64,000 nucleotides of DNA, taken from contig CAZWYF010000009.1 of the NCBI GenBank assembly GCA_964637835.1, forward strand, positions 1 to 64,000, read 5' to 3'. The notes beneath the pieces were generated by a model. It searched no databases and was not told the DNA's origin. It saw nothing but the letters and a program-made list of their open reading frames with translations. The translations under genes were made by a program, and so were the position numbers. Shown piece after piece: positions 8,180-17,061 of the stretch (position 1 is the first letter of the stretch; each line of letters opens with the position of its first letter). This DNA comes from Glo-17 sp964637835 (GTDB lineage: Bacteria > Krumholzibacteriota > Krumholzibacteriia > LZORAL124-64-63).

Positions 8180-9271
8180 CTATCGGTCCTCCTCGCCGGC
8201 CTCGCCCGTGACCATGGCGCGCTGGCGTTCGAGTTCCGGCGTCGGTTCGGCGTGGACGTGGTCGAACATGTCGGCCGGGTCGCCCAGTTCCTCCATGGCC
8301 TGCTGGGCCTGCTTCCAGGCGGCGTCGATGTCCTCGCCCACCTGTTCCTCCAGCGACTCGATGTCCTGGTCGCTCAGCAGATCACGACCCTTCAGGTAGG
8401 CCTGCAGGCGCGCGATGGGGTCCCGCTGACGCCAGGCTTCCTCTTCCTCCTCGCTGCGGTAGACGTGGGGGTCGTCGGCCGTGGTGTGCACGGACATGCG
8501 ATAGGTGACGCACTCGATGAGCGAGGGGCCGTCGCCCTCGCGGGCGCGGCGCACGGCCTCGGTGCAGGCCACGTGCACGGCGAACACGTCGTTGCCGTCC
8601 ACCTGGATCCCGGGCATGCCGTAGGCCAGCGCCTTCTGGGCGATGGTCCGCGAGCGGGTCTGGCGCTCGCGGGGCGTGGAGATGGCCCAGTGGTTGTTCT
8701 GGCAGACGAAGACGACGGGCAGCTGGAACACCGCGGCGAAGTTGAGCGACTCGTGGAAATCCCCGCCGGAGGTGGCTCCGTCGCCGAAGAAGGTCAGGAC
8801 CACCTCGTCGGTCTCCTGCAGCTTCGCGGCATAGCCCAGGCCGGCGGCATGGCAGATCTGCGTGCCCACCGGGATGGCGATGGGCAGGTCGTGCGCCTCC
8901 TCGGGGATGGCGCCGCCCTCGTTGTAGCCGGCGTTGTACAGCAGGAGCTGGACCGGATCGGTGCCTCGCCAGATGCTGGCCGCGGATTCGCGGAAGGACG
9001 GCACCATCCAGTCGCCCGGCTCCAGCGCGGCGACCGCGCCCACCTGGGCGGCTTCCTGTCCCTCCACCGGCGCGAAGGTGCCGATCCGGCTCTGGCGCTG
9101 GAGCGTGAGCTGGCGCTGGTCGAAGCGCCGGGCGAAGACCATGGTGCGGTGCAGGCGCTTCAGGAGCTCGTCGGAGAGGTCGGGGACCAGGTCGGCGTCC
9201 ACGTCGCCGTTCTCGTCGAGGATGGCGAGGCTCTCCAGGGGCAGGTCGAGGTCGATGGATTCACGCGGCAT
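8180..9271 (-). CDS. pdhA: pyruvate dehydrogenase E1 component, alpha subunit
   Basis: The alpha subunit of E1 carries the thiamine-diphosphate motif GDGATSGGDFHESLNF ending in QNN, and has 363 residues with this start. Other marks are EGQEAAQVGAV, IPVGTQICHAAGLGYA and CVTYRMSVHTTADDP, closest to the Bacillus-type PdhA rather than branched-chain E1alpha. The open frame extends further upstream, but GGGAGG lies six bases before the ATG at 9271 and the upstream residues look like non-coding Arg/Pro sequence. It is the first gene of the operon. I could not place a convincing promoter in the 207-base gap upstream. Confidence 0.94.
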   Translation of the reverse strand: MPRESIDLDLPLESLAILDENGDVDADLVPDLSDELLKRLHRTMVFARRFDQRQLTLQRQSRIGTFAPVEGQEAAQVGAVAALEPGDWMVPSFRESAASIWRGTDPVQLLLYNAGYNEGGAIPEEAHDLPIAIPVGTQICHAAGLGYAAKLQETDEVVLTFFGDGATSGGDFHESLNFAAVFQLPVVFVCQNNHWAISTPRERQTRSRTIAQKALAYGMPGIQVDGNDVFAVHVACTEAVRRAREGDGPSLIECVTYRMSVHTTADDPHVYRSEEEEEAWRQRDPIARLQAYLKGRDLLSDQDIESLEEQVGEDIDAAWKQAQQAMEELGDPADMFDHVHAEPTPELERQRAMVTGEAGEEDR

Positions 9272-9431
9272 GGGGACCTCCCGGACGGCCTGGACACGGG
9301 GCGGCAGCCGCGGCACGGACCGGGCCGCGGGCCGGTGACAACCCAAGCGTAGTCCTGAACGGATGGTCCCGGAGGGGGTGCGGGCTCCCATCCGCCGATG
9401 GAGGGAGCCCCGAGAAGGCGATGGGGCGGGG

Positions 9432-9449
9432 GCCCGGCGGTCGCCGGGC
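9432..9449 (-). terminator. possible terminator hairpin after the RND operon
   Basis: GCCCGGC at 9432-9438 pairs with GCCGGGC at 9443-9449 across a four-base loop, about 30 bases beyond the RND stop codon. There is no T tract, so Rho-independent termination is uncertain. Confidence 0.3.
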
Positions 9450-9478
9450 GCCGTGGTGGTCCGGGGGCCGAGAGCGAC

Positions 9479-12400
9479 TCAGTCGGCCCGCGCGGCCCCG
9501 CGCGTCCGCCGCCGCTCCTGCCAGCCGTGGGCCAGCTCGTAGATGCAGGGCGTCAGGTAGAGGGTCAGCCAGGTGGCGATGGTCAGGCCGCCGATGATGG
9601 TGATCGCCAGCGGCCGCTGGATCTGCTCGCCGGTGCCCAGGCCGATGCCCATGGGCACCATGGCCAGCACCGTGGTCAGCGTGGTCATCAGGATGGGGCG
9701 GAAGCGCAGCTCGCCGGCCTCGAGCACCGCCTCGCGCACCGTGCGCCCCTCCTGGTACCGCAGGCGCCGGATGGTGGCCACCTTGACGATGGCGTCGTTG
9801 ACGGCGATGCCGAGCAGGGCGATCAGGCCGATGAGCGAGATGATGTTCAGGGTCTGGCCGGTGACCATCAGGGTGATCACCGCCCCCATCACGCCGATGG
9901 GCAGCACCGCGGCGATGAGCAGCGGGTCGAGGAAGCTCTCGAACTGGGCGGCGAGGATCATGTAGACCAGCAGCGCGGAGAGGGCCAGGGCCCAGGCCAG
10001 GTCGCGGAAGCTGCGGTCGATCTCCTCCTGCTCGCCGCCGGTGACGAAGACCAGCCCGGCCGGCCGCTCCACCTGGTCGAGGATGGGCATGACGTCGGCC
10101 CAGACCTCGTCCACGCCGCGGCCCTGGACGTCGCCGGAGATGGTGATCTGGCGGCGCTGGTCGCGACGGACGATCTCGCGGACCGGTCGTTCAACCTCCT
10201 GGGAGACGAAGGTGCCCAGGGTGACGGTCTTGCCGCCGGGCAGGGTCACCGGCGAGGCGAGCACCTCGTCCAGGTTCTCGCGCTGGTCGCGGGGCAGGCG
10301 CACGGCGATGTCGATGCGCCGGTCGATCTCGTTGAACTGGGTGGCCACCGAGCCCTGGATGCGGCCGCGCAGCTCCTGGGCCACGAACTCCGGCTCGATG
10401 CCGTAGCGCAGGGCGGTCTCCCGGTCCAGGCTCAGCCGCAGGGTAGGATTGCCCAGGACCCGGTCCATCTCCAGATCCACCAGGCCGGATACCGTCTCCA
10501 GGCGCGGCACCAGCGCGGCGGCGATGCGCCGCGCATCGCCCGGATTCTCCGAGACCACGCCCAGGGTGAACGGCGCCTCGCCGCTGGCCAGGATCTCGCC
10601 CAGCCCGATGCCCTCGTCGCGGAAGGTCCAGACCGCGCCCTCCAGCCGCTCCAGGCGGGTCTGCAGCAGGCGCTTGACCGCATCCATGTCCTGCTGCCCG
10701 TGGCGCGAGGGCTCGAGGATCACGCGGATGCGCGCCACGTTGGGCGCGGTGTACTCCTTGAGGCTGGCCAGGGTCTTCTCCGTCTGCCCCACCTGGGTGT
10801 AGACCGTGTGCACCCGGGGACGACCCTGCAGGAAGGCCGCCAGGTCGGCCGCGATCTCGCCCGCGCCCTCCACCGGCGTGCCCGCGGGCAGCTCCAGGTG
10901 CACGGAGAAGTCGCCCTGGTTGCGGTCCGGCAGGAACGTCTTGCGCATGCCCGAGCCGATCCAGACGGTGGCGCCCAGGCCCAGCACCACCAGGGTCAGG
11001 AAGATGGCCTTGTGGTCCAGGACCCAGGGCAGGCGGCCGTGGTAGGCGCCGCGCCAGGCCTCCAGCACCCTGATGCCCGGGCGGAAGATCCAGGCCGGGC
11101 GGGCCTGGGGACGCAGCAGGTAGGCCGAGAGCATGGGCTGCAGGATGAGCGCGGCCAGGATGGAGACCAGCAGGGAGAAGGTCACGGTCAGGGCCTGGTC
11201 GCGGAAGAACTCGCCCGCGATGCCGGGCACGTAGATCACCGGGAAGAACACCGCCACGGTGGTCAGGGTGGCGGCCACCACGGGGGAGGCCACCTCGCCG
11301 GCGGCGCGGGCGCAGACGCCCGGGACGTCCTCGTTGCCCCGGCGCAGGCCCAGGCGGCGCAGGTGCCGGTTGATGTTCTCCAGCACCACGATGGAGTTGT
11401 CCACCAGCATGCCCGCCGCCAGCGACAGGCCGCCCAGGGACATGAGGTTGAGGTTCACGCCGCCGAAGTCCAGCAGCGCGAAGGTGGTGATGATGGACAC
11501 CGGGATGGCCAGGCCCACCACCAGCGGGCTGCGCCAGTCGGCCAGGAAGAAGAAGAGCACCAGGAAGGCCAGGCCCGCGCCATAGAGCAGGGACTGCTCC
11601 AGCCCCTCCACCGACGCGGCCACGTAGTCGGCATCCCGGTAGACGAAGCGGGCGTCGAGGTCGGTGTACTGGTCGGCGAGGACCTCCAGGACGCGGTCCA
11701 CCTCCGCGGTGGCGTCGATGGTGTTCTTGCCCACCTCCTTGTACAGGTGCAGCGCCACCACCTCGTGGTCGCCCAGGTAGGTGAGCCCCTCCGGATCCTT
11801 CACCGTGTCGATCACCGCGGCCACGTCGCCCAGGGTGATGCCCGGCCCGGCGGCGGGGATCTCGGTCTCGCGGATCTCCTGCAGGCCCTCGAACTCCCCC
11901 AGGATGCGCAGCGGCAGGTAGAGCGGGCCCTTGCGGATGCGGCCGCCGGGGAAGTTGACGTTGGCCACGCGCAGGGCGGTGGCCAGGTTCTCGATGGTCA
12001 GGCCATAGAGGCGCAGCTTCTCGAAGTCCGGCTGCACCAGGATCTCGCGCTCGGCGCCGCCGATCACCTCGGCCTGGCTGATGCCGTCGATCTGCTCCAT
12101 GGCCGGCTTGACCACCTCGCGGGCGAAGTCGGTCATCTCGCGCAGCGGGTCCTCGCCCTCGAGCACCAGGATGGCGATGGGCCGGGCCGAGGGATCCCAG
12201 CGCAGGATCAGGGGGCGGTCGGCGACCTCGGGGAAGTCATCCCGGTAGGCCACCTGGTCCACGGCCTCGCGCAGGTGCAGGTTGGCGAAGTCCATGTCCG
12301 TGCCCCAGTCGTACTGCACGGTGATGGTGGAGACGCCCTCGCGGGTCCGCGAGACCACCCGACGCACGCCCTCCTGGCCGGCGATCACCTCCTCCAGCGG

Positions 12401-12589
12401 CTCGGTGACCAGGCGCACGAGGTCGTCGGCCGGGGTGTCGGCGTAGTTGGTGATCACCGTCAGGTTGGGGTAGTTGATGGCCGGCAGCAGGTCCAGCGCC
12501 AGGCGGTTCTTGCCCAGCCAGCCCAGGATCACCAGGCCGGTGAAGATCATCAGCACCGCCACCGGACGCCGGACCGCCATCCGGATCAT
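9479..12589 (-). CDS. RND-family multidrug efflux transporter (inner-membrane pump)
   Basis: A proton-driven tripartite efflux pump subunit of 1036 residues, the normal size. It starts MIRMAVRRPVAVLM with the first membrane helix, has two large periplasmic loops, and repeats the fold after about residue 500. The fourth helix reads GMLVDNSIVVLENI, with one Asp followed by Asn, as in SwrC-like pumps; AcrB has two adjacent Asp there. The ATG overlaps the stop of the adaptor gene as ATGA, so they are translationally coupled. No outer-membrane channel gene is nearby. The open frame reads on upstream, but that part is the adaptor in another frame. Confidence 0.93.
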   Translation of the reverse strand: MIRMAVRRPVAVLMIFTGLVILGWLGKNRLALDLLPAINYPNLTVITNYADTPADDLVRLVTEPLEEVIAGQEGVRRVVSRTREGVSTITVQYDWGTDMDFANLHLREAVDQVAYRDDFPEVADRPLILRWDPSARPIAILVLEGEDPLREMTDFAREVVKPAMEQIDGISQAEVIGGAEREILVQPDFEKLRLYGLTIENLATALRVANVNFPGGRIRKGPLYLPLRILGEFEGLQEIRETEIPAAGPGITLGDVAAVIDTVKDPEGLTYLGDHEVVALHLYKEVGKNTIDATAEVDRVLEVLADQYTDLDARFVYRDADYVAASVEGLEQSLLYGAGLAFLVLFFFLADWRSPLVVGLAIPVSIITTFALLDFGGVNLNLMSLGGLSLAAGMLVDNSIVVLENINRHLRRLGLRRGNEDVPGVCARAAGEVASPVVAATLTTVAVFFPVIYVPGIAGEFFRDQALTVTFSLLVSILAALILQPMLSAYLLRPQARPAWIFRPGIRVLEAWRGAYHGRLPWVLDHKAIFLTLVVLGLGATVWIGSGMRKTFLPDRNQGDFSVHLELPAGTPVEGAGEIAADLAAFLQGRPRVHTVYTQVGQTEKTLASLKEYTAPNVARIRVILEPSRHGQQDMDAVKRLLQTRLERLEGAVWTFRDEGIGLGEILASGEAPFTLGVVSENPGDARRIAAALVPRLETVSGLVDLEMDRVLGNPTLRLSLDRETALRYGIEPEFVAQELRGRIQGSVATQFNEIDRRIDIAVRLPRDQRENLDEVLASPVTLPGGKTVTLGTFVSQEVERPVREIVRRDQRRQITISGDVQGRGVDEVWADVMPILDQVERPAGLVFVTGGEQEEIDRSFRDLAWALALSALLVYMILAAQFESFLDPLLIAAVLPIGVMGAVITLMVTGQTLNIISLIGLIALLGIAVNDAIVKVATIRRLRYQEGRTVREAVLEAGELRFRPILMTTLTTVLAMVPMGIGLGTGEQIQRPLAITIIGGLTIATWLTLYLTPCIYELAHGWQERRRTRGAARAD

Positions 12590-14105
12590 CGGCTCGCCTC
12601 CGCCTGGCCGCTGGCCGCGGCGAAGGCCCACCGGTTCTGCGGCGGGACCTGCTTGCGCACCCGGATGAGCGCCTCGTGGCTGAGGGTGAGGTGGTCGCTG
12701 ACCACCACCTCCTCGCCCGGCGCCAGGCTGCCGCCCGAGTGCACCTGGCGGATCTCCACCCAGTGGTCGTTCTCCAGGCCGATGGTCACGTAGAGCCACT
12801 GGGCGCGGTCGTCGTTGCGCTTGAAGACCAGGGGCCGGTCGTCGCGCACCAGGACGGCGGCCTTGGGCACCATCAGGCGGTCGGGATGCACGAAGCCGGC
12901 GATCTCCGCGCGGCAGAACATGCCCGGCCGGAAGCGGCCGTCCTCGTTGGTGAAGCGGATGATCAGCTCGCAGGTGCGGCTGTCGGGGTCGAGGATGGGG
13001 GAGATCACGTCCACGCTGGCCAGCAGCGTGTCGCGCACCGCCGGCACCGCCACCCGCACGGGGCGGCCGGGTTCGAGGTCGGCGAGGTCGGCCTCCAGGA
13101 CGTTGACCACGGCCTCGAGGTTCTGGTTGTCGTAGAGCGAGCAGACGGTCTGGCCGGTGGTGATGATCTCGCCCACCACCACCTCACGGCCCTGGACCAC
13201 GCCGGTGAACGGCGCGCGGATCTCCGTGTACTCCAGGTTCAGGCGCGCCCGTTCCTCGGCCAGGCGGGCGTCGGCCAGGCCGGTGCGCTGCTGGAAGACC
13301 TCCTGGCGGAAGGCGCCCTTCTCCAGGGCGGCCATCTCCAGCTCGAGGCGGCGGACCTCGAACTCGCGGTCGGTGAGGTTGCCGCGGCGGTGGAGCGCCT
13401 CGAGGTCGGCCAGGCGGTCCTCGTAGGCCCGCAGGGCGTCCATGTCCATCTCGAAGGTGTCCTGCTCGGCGGCCACCTGGCTGAGGGCCTGCAGGTGGTC
13501 GTAGCGGCTCTTCTCCAGGTCCAGGCGATACTCCCGGGGGTCGATGCGGGCCAGGAGCTGGCCCTCGCGCACCTGGTCGCCGTCGCGCACCAGGANNNNN
13601 NNNNNNNNNNNNNNNNNNNNNNNNNNNNNNNNNNNNNNNNNNNNNNNNNNNNNNNNNNNNNNNNNNNNNNNNNNNNNNNNNNNNNNNNNNNNNNNTCGAT
13701 GCGGGCCAGGAGCTGGCCCTCGCGCACCTGGTCGCCGTCGCGCACCAGGACGGCGACCAGCCGGCCGCCCACCTTGGCCTTGACCTCCAGCGAACGCGGG
13801 GTGCGGATGGCGCCGTCGGCGTAGACGCTCTCCACCAGCTCGCCCCGCACCACCGGGCCGGTGTTGACGCGGATGGCCTTCTCCTGCGCGGGCGCCTCCG
13901 GCTCCGTGGTGGTGGCCTGATCGCCGTCGGCGGTCCCGGCCCCATCGGCGACGCCGGCGCTGTCCGCCGCCGCGCCGTCGCCGCCGTCGCCGGCGTCGCC
14001 GGCGCAGGCGCCCAGGATCAGCAGCAGGCCGAGACTCGCGAGCAGGAGCTGGCGGCGCGCACGGGGGTGCGGCGTGGTGGTTCGAGAACCGGAGCAGGCA
14101 GCCAT
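12586..14105 (-). CDS. RND efflux periplasmic adaptor (membrane fusion) lipoprotein, interrupted by an artefactual N run
   Basis: The adaptor links the RND pump to an outer-membrane channel. The signal ends in a lipobox at Cys34 (LILGACAGD), followed by a low-complexity Ala/Gly/Asp linker. The biotinyl-lipoyl-like segment VKAKVGGRLVAVLVRDGDQVREGQLL is followed by the alpha-hairpin, the second lipoyl half (TEIRAPFTGVVQGREVVVGE) and the beta-barrel region. The 100-N run at 13596-13695 splits the frame, but the same 55 bp lies on both sides. Dropping the N run and one copy (155 bases) leaves 1365 bases, an unbroken 454-codon frame. GAGG lies six bases before the ATG. Confidence 0.9.
13596..13695. 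other. assembly gap (100 N) with 55-bp duplicated flanks
   Basis: Positions 13541-13595 and 13696-13750 are identical over 55 bp. The gap lies inside the efflux adaptor gene, and collapsing it restores the frame, so no DNA is probably missing. Confidence 0.9.
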
Positions 14106-14147
14106 GAGACACCTCGGGTCGGGAAGATGGCGAGCGGATCCTGGCGT

Positions 14148-14175
14148 ATGTTACCGGGACGGCGGCTGCTGGCAA
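14148..14175 (-). promoter_or_regulatory. candidate promoter of the adaptor-RND operon
   Basis: On the minus strand TTGCCA (14170-14175) is followed after 16 bases by TAACAT (14148-14153), about 42 bases before the adaptor start codon. This fits a housekeeping sigma-70-type promoter. Confidence 0.4.
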
Positions 14176-14195
14176 GCCGCGATCGCCGCCCCGGG

Positions 14196-15440
14196 TCAGA
14201 ACTCCTCGAAGCACACCACCTCGAGCACCGGGGCGGCCTGGTTGTCCGATTCGACCCCCTGCTGGCCCAGCCAGGCATCGAGATCGCCGCGGACCAGGGC
14301 CAGCCGGCCGTCGCTCAGCAGGTAGACGCGGTCGCGATCGGGGTCGCCCGGGATCTCCAGGACCACCTGCTCGCCGAAGCGACCGTCGTCGCCGAAGACG
14401 TCGAAGACCGCGAAGGCGCCATCCGGCACGGCATTGGCCGGAGAACGCACCCAGACCGTACCGTCGGGCCGGACGTCCAGGCTGGTGATCGCCGGCTCGC
14501 GGTCCTCGATGGTCACGCCCCGCAGCGGCACGCCGTACTCGGCGCCGATGCCCTCGTGGAGCTTGGTCGCCACGGTGCGCTGCCGCGCGGTGCGTCCGGG
14601 GATGGCCGCCTGGCGGGTGAACTCGCGCCGCAGTGCTCCATCCGGTGCCTGGACGCGGACCAGGTACTGGTCGCGGTCGGGGGCGGTGTACACGTTGCCG
14701 GCCGCGTCGGCGGCCATGCGGCCCATCCAGACGAAGTCCATGGCGGCCTCGTCGAGTCGGAAGTCGGCGAAGTCGATGGCGTAGTCCTTCTCCAGGTACA
14801 CCGTCTGCTCGCGGCCGTCGGCATCGCAGCGGGAGAGGAAGAACGTCTGGCTGGCCTGCGGGCCGCCGCCTTGCACCATGCGGATCCCGGCGAGCAGCAT
14901 GCCCTGCGGCGCCGGCAGCCCCGCCACCACCACGGTGAAGGTGGCCTGAGCCTGGGCGGGCTGATACTGGGCGCCGCCGGCGGGCGTGCCGTCGGGATCC
15001 AGGTAGACGAGCTTGCCGGGAAAGCCCTGGCCGATGCAGAGCCGGCCGTCCGGCAGGTGCCAGCAGTCGGCCGGGCCGCGGACCTCGCCCGGGCCGTCGC
15101 CCTCGCGGCCGAGGGTGCGCAGCCAGGTGCCGTCCGGGCCGTAGACCTGGACCTCGCCGAGCTGGGTGTCGAGCACCAGGACGGTGCCGTCGGGGCCGGC
15201 CAGGACCCGTCCCACCGAGCCGAAGAAGACCTCGGCGTCCTCGCCGCCGGCGCGCCAGAGCTCCGCGGGGCGGATGGTGCGCCGGCCGTCGGGCGGTTCG
15301 GCGGGGTTCTGCACCACCGTGGGGGTGTCGGCCGTCGCGGCGGGGGTGGGGGGCGAGGCGGTGGCGCCGGGGGCGGCCACCATCAGGCCGAGGATCAGGC
15401 ACGGGGCAAGGAGCGCGAGCAGGGTGGCGCGCACGTGCAT
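14196..15440 (-). CDS. secreted 6-bladed beta-propeller protein (copy 1)
   Basis: A 414-residue exported protein of unknown function with a signal peptide of about 28 residues. The body shows repeated blade-like motifs such as VFFGSVGRVLAGPDGTVLVLD, VQVYGPDGTWLRTLGREGDGPGE and GKLVYLDPDGTPAG. The phrase 'GPDG.. LRTLGR.G.GPGEF' is typical of the 6-bladed propeller (NHL/BF3164-like) family. It is a clear paralog of the next protein encoded on the same strand: both share an N-terminal WRxGGxDxEVxxGxV segment, the LGRxGxGPGE turn and a GxxFPGKLVxxxxDGxPAG segment. GGGAGAG lies five bases before the ATG. The ligand or partner is unknown. Confidence 0.8.
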   Translation of the reverse strand: MHVRATLLALLAPCLILGLMVAAPGATASPPTPAATADTPTVVQNPAEPPDGRRTIRPAELWRAGGEDAEVFFGSVGRVLAGPDGTVLVLDTQLGEVQVYGPDGTWLRTLGREGDGPGEVRGPADCWHLPDGRLCIGQGFPGKLVYLDPDGTPAGGAQYQPAQAQATFTVVVAGLPAPQGMLLAGIRMVQGGGPQASQTFFLSRCDADGREQTVYLEKDYAIDFADFRLDEAAMDFVWMGRMAADAAGNVYTAPDRDQYLVRVQAPDGALRREFTRQAAIPGRTARQRTVATKLHEGIGAEYGVPLRGVTIEDREPAITSLDVRPDGTVWVRSPANAVPDGAFAVFDVFGDDGRFGEQVVLEIPGDPDRDRVYLLSDGRLALVRGDLDAWLGQQGVESDNQAAPVLEVVCFEEF

Positions 15441-15618
15441 GGTTCTCTCCCATGGTTGGTCGGCCTGCGCGAGGCCGATGAGCTCCAGGACGACGATCCG
15501 GCCGCGAGAGGCGGATCTCCTGCGGCTTACGACGAGCCGGGGTTCCGGGTTGCGACCGATGGCGCCCGACGGCCACGGGGCCGCCGGGCGTCCGGGGCGA
15601 ACGGTCGGCAGGATCCGG

Positions 15619-16911
15619 CTACTGGACGCGGTAGCACACCAGCTCCATGGGCTCGGCTTCCCCGTCCTGACCGGCGCCCATCACCGCGAGCACCGCATCC
15701 CAGAAGCCGGTGATCATCACGGCGTGGCCGTGGTCGGTCATCATGAGCATGTCCGTGCCGGGCTTGCCGGGCACGTCGGCCCGCACCTGCTCGATGAACT
15801 CGCCCTCGGGGGAGAACACGTCCCAGACACAGAAGGCGCCCTCCGGCGGCGCGTACATGCCGCGGCTGGTGCCCACCCAGTAGGTCCCGTCGCCGTGGGC
15901 GCGGATGCCCCACAGGTCCTGCTCGACCTTCGCCACCACCCGCTCGGTGCCTGGCGGCAGCTGCTGGCTCTGGGCCTCCATCATGGCATCGTAGCGGGCC
16001 AGGAGCGCCTCGGTGCGGGGCCAGCTCTCGTACTCGCGGCCGAACACGCGCTCCAGCTGGCCATCGCGGCCGTAGACGCTGATCTCGTAGTCCTCACGGG
16101 GCTCGCCGATGAGCACGCGGCCTTCTCGGTCCACGGCCAGGCGCCACCAGACGAAGTCGCTCTGCGCCTCCTCGAGGACGAAGCCGGCATCGAACTTCCA
16201 GTGCACGTCCTTGGTGTGGTACTCGGCCAGGCGGTCGCCCTCGGCGCTGTAGCTGCGCACGAAGTGATGGCGATCCATGGTCGCGGCCGCCTGGTCGAAG
16301 GCGAGCTCGATGCCCGAGCAGACCAGGTTGCCGCCGCCGAGGGTGGCGTTGATCAGCACGGCGAAGCCGCCGGCGGCCGGGTCGCCGCCGAGGGTGATGT
16401 CCCCGGCCGGCGAGCCGTCCAGGTTGATGCCCACCAGCTTGCCCGGGAAGGTCTGGGCCACGCCGATGGCGTCCTTGCCCGGCAGGAAGGTCATCTGCTG
16501 GGCATTCTGGAACTCGCCGGGTCCCTGGCCCTGGCGACCGAGCGTGTTGATCAGGTCGCCCTCGGGGCTGAACACCTTCACCTCCATGAGCTGGGCGTCC
16601 AGCACGTAGATGTTGCCCTCGGGCCCGGACATCACGCTGCTGACGATGCCCAGGAGCACCTCCTCGTCGTCCAGGCCGCCGCGGCGCCAGATCTCCTCCA
16701 TCTGCAGCGTGCGCACGCCGTCACGGGGCTGCGAACCGTTGGTCACGTGAGGGACGCCGTCGACCAGCGTGGTCCCGGCGGCCATGGCCGGGGCGGTCGC
16801 CAGGCTCACGAGCGCGGCCGCGGTCAGCAGCGCGAGGGGCCTGGCCGGGCCGCGCCAGGAGCGCGGGATGCGTCGGAGCCGGGCTCCGGGGGCGATGTTC
16901 GGCTGGTTCAT
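15619..16911 (-). CDS. secreted 6-bladed beta-propeller protein (copy 2)
   Basis: A 430-residue paralog of the preceding propeller protein. It has a signal peptide (LALLTAAALVSLATAPAMA, cleavage near residue 45 after AMA). Blade motifs are SSVMSGPEGNIYVLD, VKVFSPEGDLINTLGRQGQGPGEF and GKLVGINLDGSPAGD. The middle is longer than in copy 1. I chose the ATG at 16911, which has GGAGAGG six bases upstream, over a GTG two codons earlier. The two paralogs lie in tandem with 178 bases between them. Function is unknown. Confidence 0.8.
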   Translation of the reverse strand: MNQPNIAPGARLRRIPRSWRGPARPLALLTAAALVSLATAPAMAAGTTLVDGVPHVTNGSQPRDGVRTLQMEEIWRRGGLDDEEVLLGIVSSVMSGPEGNIYVLDAQLMEVKVFSPEGDLINTLGRQGQGPGEFQNAQQMTFLPGKDAIGVAQTFPGKLVGINLDGSPAGDITLGGDPAAGGFAVLINATLGGGNLVCSGIELAFDQAAATMDRHHFVRSYSAEGDRLAEYHTKDVHWKFDAGFVLEEAQSDFVWWRLAVDREGRVLIGEPREDYEISVYGRDGQLERVFGREYESWPRTEALLARYDAMMEAQSQQLPPGTERVVAKVEQDLWGIRAHGDGTYWVGTSRGMYAPPEGAFCVWDVFSPEGEFIEQVRADVPGKPGTDMLMMTDHGHAVMITGFWDAVLAVMGAGQDGEAEPMELVCYRVQ

Positions 16912-16959
16912 GATCACCTCTCCAGGATTCGTGGGGTCGGGGGGTCGTGGCGCCTACCC

Positions 16960-16983
16960 GGACGAACGCCGGGATATTCGTCC
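16960..16983. repeat. 7-bp inverted repeat upstream of propeller copy 2
   Basis: GGACGAA at 16960-16966 and TTCGTCC at 16977-16983 are perfect inverted copies ten bases apart. The repeat lies between the TPR gene stop and the propeller start. It could be a weak terminator or an operator; nothing decides between them. Confidence 0.3.
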
Positions 16984-17061
16984 GGTCCACCGTCGGTCGG
17001 TCACGTGTCAGGCTGCTCTACGGAGCGCGGCGGCACGGGTTCCGTCACGGAACCGGTGCCG

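Noticed and set aside
5697..9271. 2-oxoglutarate dehydrogenase complex
   Set aside because: E1 is split into alpha and beta subunits; 2-oxoglutarate E1 is normally a single large chain. The E1alpha words are PdhA-like.
9479..12589. CusA-type metal efflux pump
   Set aside because: The helix-4 word is VDNSIVVLENI rather than the CusA-type word, and no CusF- or metal-regulator-like gene is linked.
9398..12793. A 1131-codon plus-strand open frame opposite the RND pump gene
   Set aside because: It is His/Gln/Gly-rich with no domain, and mirrors the codons of the clear RND gene; such antisense frames are common at 70% GC.
13596..13695. Insertion of a mobile element at the N runs, with the flanking repeat as target-site duplication
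   Set aside because: A 55-bp identical flank at three gaps is far longer than target duplications, and collapsing it restores the host frame.
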